This document shows, piece after piece, positions 1 through 4,637 of a stretch of DNA of 9,472 bases. A program made the translations under genes and the position numbers. Position 1 is the first letter of the stretch. Each line of letters starts with the position of its first letter. The stretch is taken from assembly GCA_044508215.1 (NCBI GenBank), contig JBIQID010000122.1:1-9472 (forward strand), in the 5' to 3' direction. Under the pieces are notes generated by a model. That model had not been told where the DNA came from, ran no database searches, and saw only the letters and a program-made list of their open reading frames with translations. The DNA is from JAEZFI01 sp044508215. GTDB taxonomy: Bacteria > Actinomycetota > Acidimicrobiia > Acidimicrobiales > Microtrichaceae.

Positions 1-381
1 CAGGGGATCTTCTCCTCGAAGGACCTCGATGTCTCGATCACGGAGCCCGGAGTGCTCCGGGCGGTGGCCGGTGGGGCGCTGTACCTCGCTGCGGTGGGCC
101 TGCTCGGCCTGGGCCTGGGGACGATCCTGCGCCGCACCGCGGGCGCCGTCGCCGCCCTGGTCGCGGTGCTGGTGTTGGCGCCGCTGGTCAGTGGTTTCCT
201 CCCGGTCTCCTTCCAGGAGTCGACGGGCCGGTTCTTCCCGGCGCAGGCGGGCATGGCCGTCTTCAGCGTCTCGCCAGACCCCCGGAGCCTCTCCCCGTGG
301 ACCGGCTACTCGGTGCTCCTCGCCTACGTCGCACTCACCCTCGTGGTGGGCGTGTTCACCGTCACCCGCCGCGACGCCTGA
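1..381 (+). CDS. ABC-2 type transporter permease subunit, C-terminal part (5' end outside window)
   Basis: Reading from base 1 in frame 1 gives 126 codons to a TGA at 379-381, with no start in view, so this is the C-terminal part of a larger gene. The visible part has three strongly hydrophobic stretches (about residues 20-42, 49-64 and 102-120). The last is followed by a short charged end, VTRRDA, very like the 'RRRDA' endings of actinobacterial ABC-2 permeases. The loop between the second and third helices, with a 'SPW(T/A)G' motif just before the last helix, also fits that family. The role would be the membrane channel of an ABC exporter; its ATPase partner is presumably upstream, outside the window. 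The substrate cannot be told. The downstream oxidoreductase starts 14 bases after the stop and its ribosome binding site begins at this gene's stop codon, so the two are probably co-transcribed. Confidence 0.75.
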   Translation, partial: QGIFSSKDLDVSITEPGVLRAVAGGALYLAAVGLLGLGLGTILRRTAGAVAALVAVLVLAPLVSGFLPVSFQESTGRFFPAQAGMAVFSVSPDPRSLSPWTGYSVLLAYVALTLVVGVFTVTRRDA

Positions 382-389
382 AGGAAGGA
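382..389 (+). promoter_or_regulatory. Ribosome binding site of the Ddn-like gene
   Basis: The purine run AGGAAGGA lies 6 bases before the ATG at 396 and directly follows the permease stop. It decides the start of the downstream gene, whose open frame otherwise runs back to 297 inside the permease gene. It also suggests the two genes are read from one transcript. Confidence 0.7.
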
Positions 390-395
390 ATCGAC

Positions 396-923
396 ATGCG
401 CACTGACAACAACAACACGGCCGGTTCCGCCGCCCTTGCCGAGATCGTCAAGCCTCCGAGGAAGCCGCCAGCGTGGTTCGTGCACGTCGCCTGGCGCGTG
501 CACCGGGGCCTCCACCGGCTGAGCAGGGGCCGGTTCCTCTGGACGCCGTCGAACAAGCGAGGGTGGGGAGCGATGCGCCTCACCGCCATCGGTCGCCGTT
601 CCGGTGAGCCGCGGAGCGTGATCGTGGGCTACCTCGAGGACGGTCCGAACCTCGTCGGGCTGGCGATGAACGGCTGGGACGAGGGCCATCCGGCGTGGTG
701 GCTCAACCTGGAGGCCGAGCCGGCGGCGACCGTCGAACTGGCCCGGCAGCATCCCCGTCCGGTGCGGGCTCGTGCCGCGACCGGCGCCGAGCGGGATCGG
801 CTCTGGGCGAGGTGGGTGGAGGCGGACCCCGAGCTCACCGCCCACGCCCCGCACCGCTCCACGTCGACGCCGGTCGTGGTGTTCGAGCCGGTCGACCAGG
901 CAATCGGTGCGACGCCAACCTGA
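396..923 (+). CDS. Deazaflavin (F420)-dependent nitroreductase / Ddn-family oxidoreductase
   Basis: A 175-residue protein of the F420H2-dependent Ddn/nitroreductase family, a split-barrel flavin-like fold that reduces small substrates such as quinones or nitroaromatics with F420 as cofactor. Family features visible are a basic, amphipathic N-terminal segment (about 26-50, WFVHVAWRVHRG), the core block LTAIGRRSGEPRSV (62-75), the YLEDG strand (79-83) and the HPAWWLNL block (98-105), the family's usual 'HPAWYLNL' signature. Length is normal for the family. The start was chosen because of the AGGAAGGA ribosome binding site; the N-terminal run of Asn and Thr looks like a disordered leader. The gene sits directly behind an ABC permease, so its substrate may be linked to that exporter, but this is inference. 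The alternative is a heme- or FMN-binding split-barrel relative, which is less likely given the HPAWWLNL block. Confidence 0.85.
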   Translation: MRTDNNNTAGSAALAEIVKPPRKPPAWFVHVAWRVHRGLHRLSRGRFLWTPSNKRGWGAMRLTAIGRRSGEPRSVIVGYLEDGPNLVGLAMNGWDEGHPAWWLNLEAEPAATVELARQHPRPVRARAATGAERDRLWARWVEADPELTAHAPHRSTSTPVVVFEPVDQAIGATPT

Positions 924-942
924 AGCGTGGGATCGCCGAGGT

Positions 943-959
943 GTTCGAGGCGCTCGAAC
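943..959. terminator. Possible bidirectional hairpin between convergent genes
   Basis: A perfect 7-bp inverted repeat (GTTCGAG / CTCGAAC) with a 3-base loop lies in the 39-bp gap between the stop of the Ddn-like gene at 923 and the stop of the convergent hydrolase at 963. Its place suits a terminator working in both directions. There is no T-tract on either side, so it could be only a Rho-assisted pause site or a chance palindrome. Confidence 0.3.
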
Positions 960-962
960 CGC

Positions 963-2090
963 TCAGGACCGGTGAGGACGGGAGGCCGTCGCCAGGTGCC
1001 GGTCGAAGAAGCCGAGCACCCTTGCCTTCCAACCCTCGGGGTCGGTCGCCAGCCCGCCGGTGTGGCCGGAGCCCGGAACCGTCCATGTCTCGACCGTGTC
1101 CGCGGATCCCGAGCGGATGAAGCGCGCCGCGTGCTGCTCGGTGTCGACACGCCCGGCGGCGATCAGCAGCACCGGGGTCGCCGTCGAGCTGACGGCGGAC
1201 CGGAGCGGTGTCGGGGGACCGGCCGGGGTGAGCAGATCTGCGATCCCGTAGGTCACCCGGTCGAGCTGTTCCTGGACCCACCCCGGGACGCCAAACTGGT
1301 CCGACAGCCAGGCTTTGTCCGTCGCGACGCGGTTCGTGACCCCCTCCGCCACGACCGCGGCAACCCGGTCGTCGTGAGCGATCGCTCCAACGGCCTGCTC
1401 GCCGCCCATCGAGGAGCCGAGGAGACCGATACCGCCCCATTCCACGTTCGGTTGCTCGGAGAGGAAGGAGACGGCAGCTGCGACGTCGAGATCGCCGTAC
1501 CACCCGAAGTCCATCGCTCGCCCGCCGCTGCGGCCGTGTCCGCGGGCGTCGTACAGCAGGACTCCATAACCGTGGTCAGCGAGCACGATTGCCTCCTCGA
1601 GCACCCCCGACCGGGTCGATCCGGCTCCGTGGAGGACGACCACTGCAGCGCCGGATCGCGAGGGTACGTACCAGCCGGAGAGCTGCACGCCGTCGTCGGT
1701 GCTGAAGCGGACCTCCTCGTAGGTGTGTCCGTGGTCCTCCGGGGTGCTGCCGCCGACCTCGGTCCTCGGGACGTTGGTCGCAGCGACCGCCTGACCGATC
1801 GTGAGCAGCCCGACGGCGACGATCACGAATGCCGACGGCACGATCGGCAGCCGGCGCCAGCCGCGGGTGCTGCGCATCAGCGCCACCACGCCGGTGATCG
1901 CGACGGTGGCCCCGCTGGCCAGGAGGAGCAGCCCCATCACCGTGACGACGAGCGGACCATCCTTGGCCAGGTGGGGTGGACCGAGGCCCACTCCGATCGC
2001 CAGGACCACGGCGCCGACCAGGAGAGCGGCGAGACCACGCCAGAGAAGGGCCGCCGAGCTCACCCGGAACCGGACGCGTGATCGCACCAC
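963..2090 (-). CDS. Membrane-anchored alpha/beta hydrolase (serine hydrolase)
   Basis: About 375 residues from a GTG at 2090. Residues 14-36, 46-71 and 83-104 are three predicted membrane helices. After a short linker a complete alpha/beta hydrolase domain follows (about 120-368). Its oxyanion-hole strand is VVVLHGAGS (150-158), then LYDARGHGRSGG (179-190) and the nucleophile elbow GSSMGG with Ser227. The catalytic acid is probably Asp316 (AAGRVDTE) and the base His343 (GSGHTGG). This matches the dienelactone hydrolase/BAAT-like peptidase S9-type group often called 'alpha/beta fold hydrolase'. It probably hydrolyses an ester or amide at the membrane, but the substrate is unknown. The open frame extends to 2798, but beyond about 2090 it is antisense to the SRPBCC gene and has no family resemblance. 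No strong ribosome binding site is seen; GTG at 2087 or 2063 are alternative starts. The gene is convergent with the Ddn-like gene and divergent from the SRPBCC gene. Confidence 0.85.
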   Translation of the reverse strand: MVRSRVRFRVSSAALLWRGLAALLVGAVVLAIGVGLGPPHLAKDGPLVVTVMGLLLLASGATVAITGVVALMRSTRGWRRLPIVPSAFVIVAVGLLTIGQAVAATNVPRTEVGGSTPEDHGHTYEEVRFSTDDGVQLSGWYVPSRSGAAVVVLHGAGSTRSGVLEEAIVLADHGYGVLLYDARGHGRSGGRAMDFGWYGDLDVAAAVSFLSEQPNVEWGGIGLLGSSMGGEQAVGAIAHDDRVAAVVAEGVTNRVATDKAWLSDQFGVPGWVQEQLDRVTYGIADLLTPAGPPTPLRSAVSSTATPVLLIAAGRVDTEQHAARFIRSGSADTVETWTVPGSGHTGGLATDPEGWKARVLGFFDRHLATASRPHRS

Positions 2091-2100
2091 TCGATCGTCG

Positions 2101-2150
2101 GCGCTGTCAGGTCGCAGGGGCCAGAGGCAAAGGCCCCGAAGGGCCAGCGC
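2101..2150. promoter_or_regulatory. Inverted-repeat cluster between divergent genes
   Basis: This 50-bp block in the 180-bp divergent gap holds an outer pair GCGCT (2101-2105) / AGCGC (2146-2150) and an inner pair GGGGCC (2117-2122) / GGCCCC (2132-2137). A third copy, GGGCC (2141-2145), can instead pair with the GGCCC at 2132-2136, so two hairpins exclude each other. It lies in what would be the hydrolase leader on the minus strand, or promoter DNA for either gene. Just downstream on + is TAGATT (2169-2174), a fair actinobacterial -10 candidate for the SRPBCC gene, without a clear -35. The function is inferred only; in GC-rich DNA such repeats also arise by chance. Confidence 0.25.
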
Positions 2151-2270
2151 ATGGAGACGCGCCTTCGGTAGATTCGCACGCGGGCCGGATCGGATGGAGG
2201 TCCACGGCGATCCCCGACGTTGGACGAGGCATCCGAGCGCCCGACGGGGGGCAGGACGGGAGAGCGAGCG

Positions 2271-2927
2271 GTGCGGAGGACGAGACTCGCAATCGGGGTG
2301 GTCGGCGCCGTCGCTGCGTGGGTCGCTGCGCATCGACGCTGGCGCAACTGGGGCGCCACCGAGGACGAGGTCGTACGCACGATGCCCGGAGACGAGCTCG
2401 TCGCCGAACCCCGATCGAGCGTCACGAGGGCCGTGACCGTCGAAGCCGCTGCTGACGACGTCTGGCCGTGGCTCGTGCAGATGGGTCAGGGCCGCGCCGG
2501 GATGTACAGCTACGACCTGCTCGAGAACCTCATCGGCCTCGACATCCACAGCCTCTGGCACATCGACGAGAGCCTCCAGGACCTCGAGGTGGGTGACCGG
2601 ATCACCCTGGTGAGACCGGGGTGGGCCGGTCTGAAGGCCGGCTTCTCGCTTCCCGTGGCACTGATCGAGCCGGGTCGTTCCCTGGTCCTGAGGGAGGATC
2701 CGAGCGAAGGTCCATGGGACGCGGTGTGGTCGTTCCACGTGGTCCCGGACGGGAAAGGTCGGTGCAGGCTGATCTCGCGGAGCACCGCTCACCAGCAAGG
2801 GCGGCTCGCCCAGGTGATGGACGAGCTGATGGACCCGATCACGCTGCTCATGACCCGCAAGATGCTCCTCGGCATCAAGGAGCGGGCCGAGGGGCGTCCT
2901 CGACTGGCCGCCGAGACCTCCCTGTGA
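2271..2927 (+). CDS. SRPBCC (START/Bet v1-like) family protein with N-terminal membrane segment
   Basis: A 218-residue protein of the SRPBCC superfamily, a helix-grip fold with a deep pocket for a hydrophobic ligand. Residues 6-20 form a short hydrophobic N-terminal helix, followed by WRNWGAT (24-30), MPGDELV (38-44), the family signature VWPWLVQMGQGR (64-75), YSYDLLENLIGLDIHS and LEVGDRITL, and near the end TRKMLLGIKERAEG. These motifs recur in a common but uncharacterised actinobacterial subfamily. GTG at 2271 was chosen because GGGAG at 2258-2262 lies 8 bases upstream and because it puts the PWLVQMG block at the same residue number as in the paralogue at 3654-4409. A TTG at 2220 would add 17 unconserved residues. 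The stop overlaps the next gene's GTG start by four bases (GTGA), so translation of the two is probably coupled. The ligand is unknown. Confidence 0.85.
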   Translation: MRRTRLAIGVVGAVAAWVAAHRRWRNWGATEDEVVRTMPGDELVAEPRSSVTRAVTVEAAADDVWPWLVQMGQGRAGMYSYDLLENLIGLDIHSLWHIDESLQDLEVGDRITLVRPGWAGLKAGFSLPVALIEPGRSLVLREDPSEGPWDAVWSFHVVPDGKGRCRLISRSTAHQQGRLAQVMDELMDPITLLMTRKMLLGIKERAEGRPRLAAETSL

Positions 2928-3721
2928 ACGGGCTGCGCCGCGCCTTCGTCCGAGACGTCGCTGCCGCGCACCTGGACTGGTCGCCTCCTCCCGCTGACGA
3001 CGTCGTGACCGACGACGATGTCGTCGGGCTACCCACCGTCGTTCGCCGCTACCTGTCGTTCATGGGCGTCGTCGGCAGGCCACGCCACCGGTCGTTCGAG
3101 GTGAGGTTCCGCGGGCGGTTCCGCCGCACACCGACCGAGCCGTGGATGCCGGCCGAGGCGTGGCAGTACAACACCGCACCCGAGATCGCTCGGATCTACA
3201 CGATGCGGCTCCGGTTCGCCGGCGTGGTGCCGATGATCGGACACGACACCTACGTCCGCGGTTCGGGCCGGATGCTGGGGAAGCTGCTGGGGCGGATCAC
3301 GGTGGCCGACGGCTCGGGCGAGGAGTTCGACGTCGGCGAGCTCGTCACCTACCTCAACGACGCGATCCTCCTCGCGCCGTCGATGCTGCTCGGGCCTGCG
3401 ACCACCTGGCGTGAGCTGGGGGAGTCGAGCTTCGAGGTGTCGCTGGCCGACGGCGACCGGACGGTCTCGGCGCAGGTCCTGCTCGACGATCGGGGCGCGC
3501 CGGTCGACTTCACCACCGAGGACCGCTACGCCAGCCTGCCCAGCGGTCTGGTCAGGGCAGCGTGGTCGACCCCGGTGTCGTCGTGGATCGAGTACGGCGG
3601 CAGGATGCTGCCCGGGCCGGCGCGTGCCACCTGGTTGCTGGACGACGGTCCCTTCACCTACGTCGAGGGTCGGTTCGATCCCTCGAGCGTGCGCCACGAC
3701 GTCCCGCCGCCGAGTGGGTGA
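2924..3721 (+). CDS. DUF6544-like protein of unknown function
   Basis: A 265-residue protein starting at a GTG that overlaps the previous stop in a GTGA junction. It resembles the DUF6544 family: LPTVVRRYLSFMG (36-48), a beta-rich body with FRGRFRR (62-68), AWQYNTAPEIARIY (79-92), GHDTYVRGSGRMLGKLLG (106-123), the helix ELVTYLNDAILLAPSMLL (139-156), TTEDRY (197-202) and the late tryptophan-rich strands. No enzyme motif, signal peptide or clear membrane helix is visible. The fold is likely a large beta-barrel or lipoprotein-localisation-like shape, but this is a guess. Co-translation with an SRPBCC protein suggests a shared task, perhaps handling a hydrophobic ligand. The upstream extension of this frame to 2621 is a shadow of the SRPBCC gene. 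The last 68 bases are also the 3' end of the opposite-strand SRPBCC gene. The family name is recalled from motif patterns and was not searched. Confidence 0.75.
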   Translation: MNGLRRAFVRDVAAAHLDWSPPPADDVVTDDDVVGLPTVVRRYLSFMGVVGRPRHRSFEVRFRGRFRRTPTEPWMPAEAWQYNTAPEIARIYTMRLRFAGVVPMIGHDTYVRGSGRMLGKLLGRITVADGSGEEFDVGELVTYLNDAILLAPSMLLGPATTWRELGESSFEVSLADGDRTVSAQVLLDDRGAPVDFTTEDRYASLPSGLVRAAWSTPVSSWIEYGGRMLPGPARATWLLDDGPFTYVEGRFDPSSVRHDVPPPSG

Positions 3722-4409
3722 TCCACGCGGGCAGGCGCGCTCGGCGGGGGTCGGTGGTGCGTTGCCGTTCCACCCGTTCCTTCACCCCGCGCAACATCTG
3801 GCGGGACATGACGAAGTCCGCCGGCACGATCACCGCCGTGTAGAACGCCCCGACCCAGGCCGGTTCGACCCGCCCACGGCTCCGGAAGATGAACCTCGTC
3901 CGCTCGCCTTCGAGAGGGCCGAGGGCGAAGGCCCAGCTGAAGTCGATCGACGCGCCGAACCGCTCCGCCCATCCGGGCGGGAGGTGCTCCGTGGAGTGGA
4001 GGACGAGGTGGCGACCCGGCTCGAGCTCGGCGACGACGAACGCACAGTTCACCTCGGGAGGACCGTCGAGGATGCGATCCCCGACGCTCAAGTGCTGGAG
4101 CTCAGGGATGATCCGCTCGGCGCTCGGCCCGTTGGCCGGGAAGAGCAGGCGGTCGACCCAACGAGCCGTGTACCACTGCCCGCGCCCCCAGCCCATCTGC
4201 ACGAGCCACGGCCACACGCGCTCGGGCGGCGCGTCGATCGTGATCGCATGCGTGGTCTGCAGCTTGGCGTCTGCGACGACGTCATCTCCCGGGAGCCGCC
4301 GACGCCGTTCGGCGGGCGTGGCGCCATAGTTACGGCCGGCCCACTGCAGCGCGGCGAAGAACGCGACCCCGACTGATCCGACCACGAGTGGCCAACGACG
4401 GCTGCTCAT
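3654..4409 (-). CDS. SRPBCC family protein, paralogue of the gene at 2271-2927
   Basis: A 251-residue protein with the same plan as its neighbour: an N-terminal hydrophobic helix (7-22), RNYGAT (26-31), LPGDDVV (39-45), VWPWLVQMGWGRG (65-77), LSVGDRIL, and near the end SRQMLRGVKERVERQ. The two proteins line up almost residue for residue over the N-terminal 77 positions, which supports both chosen starts. The middle differs: this copy has WYTARWVDRLLFPANGPSAERIIPE where the other has YSYDLLENLIGLDIHS, so the ligands probably differ. It has a 40-residue basic, disordered-looking tail after KER, the last 22 residues of which are encoded opposite the 3' end of the DUF6544 gene. The ATG at 4409 overlaps the stop of a 14-codon upstream reading frame. 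No strong ribosome binding site of its own is seen, which fits coupling to that frame. The longer open frame up to 6317 is antisense to the UvrA gene. Confidence 0.85.
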   Translation of the reverse strand: MSSRRWPLVVGSVGVAFFAALQWAGRNYGATPAERRRRLPGDDVVADAKLQTTHAITIDAPPERVWPWLVQMGWGRGQWYTARWVDRLLFPANGPSAERIIPELQHLSVGDRILDGPPEVNCAFVVAELEPGRHLVLHSTEHLPPGWAERFGASIDFSWAFALGPLEGERTRFIFRSRGRVEPAWVGAFYTAVIVPADFVMSRQMLRGVKERVERQRTTDPRRARLPAWITHSAAGRRGARSRDRTDPRRR

Positions 4410-4450
4410 GCCCGACCGAACCGTGATGCCGCTTCTGCTCGTGTGGCCAT
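4406..4450 (-). CDS. Probable 14-codon leader ORF coupled to the SRPBCC gene
   Basis: On the minus strand a perfect AGGAGGT (4463-4457) stands 6 bases before an ATG at 4450. That ATG opens a 14-residue frame, MATRAEAASRFGRA, ending in a TGA that overlaps the SRPBCC start in an ATGA junction. This is the best ribosome binding site in the window, yet it serves only this tiny frame. The most likely reading is a leader peptide or initiation module whose translation delivers ribosomes to the SRPBCC start. The peptide has no run of one amino acid that would suggest classic attenuation. The alternative is that the SRPBCC gene once began here and a frameshift separated the first codons. Which one holds cannot be told from one genome. 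Confidence 0.5.
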   Translation of the reverse strand: MATRAEAASRFGRA

Positions 4451-4456
4451 GGCGCC

Positions 4457-4463
4457 ACCTCCT
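4457..4463 (-). promoter_or_regulatory. Strong Shine-Dalgarno sequence of the leader ORF
   Basis: The minus strand reads AGGAGGT here, a perfect match to the anti-Shine-Dalgarno core, 6 bases before the leader ORF's ATG. It overlaps a 10-bp palindrome, CTGAGCTCAG (4462-4471), which might bind a regulator but is short enough to be chance. Confidence 0.6.
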
Positions 4464-4637
4464 GAGCTCAGCGAACAACCTCGTGGCGCGCTGAAACAGG
4501 GGCGAACGCCACCTTGTTGCCGACGAGCGAGGCCAGGGCCGGATCGGCAAGGCTCCCTCCGTGGGACTGTCCGTCGTCGTCGAAGCTGCGGTGGTCGCCG
4601 GGCCGCCCGGACGCCTCGCCTGAGCCTGCGCAGCACG

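Noticed and set aside
927..2081. 384-codon + frame opposite the hydrolase
   Set aside because: The translation is rich in Gly, Arg and Asp with no domain, and the minus strand carries a full catalytic triad.
2091..2798. Long upstream extension of the minus-strand hydrolase frame (611 residues in total)
   Set aside because: It lies antisense to a well-supported SRPBCC gene, is rich in Arg and Pro without family motifs, and the hydrophobic anchor starts only after about 2090.
4598..4610. Palindrome CCGGGCCGCCCGG before the UvrA-like gene as a LexA-type operator
   Set aside because: It does not resemble the actinobacterial SOS box (GAAC...GTTC form), and short all-GC palindromes are expected by chance here.
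4443..4637. 65-residue N-terminal extension of the UvrA-like protein
   Set aside because: It is rich in Arg and Pro with no UvrA similarity; the conserved family N-terminus (IEVRGARVNNL) begins at 4638 plus a few codons.
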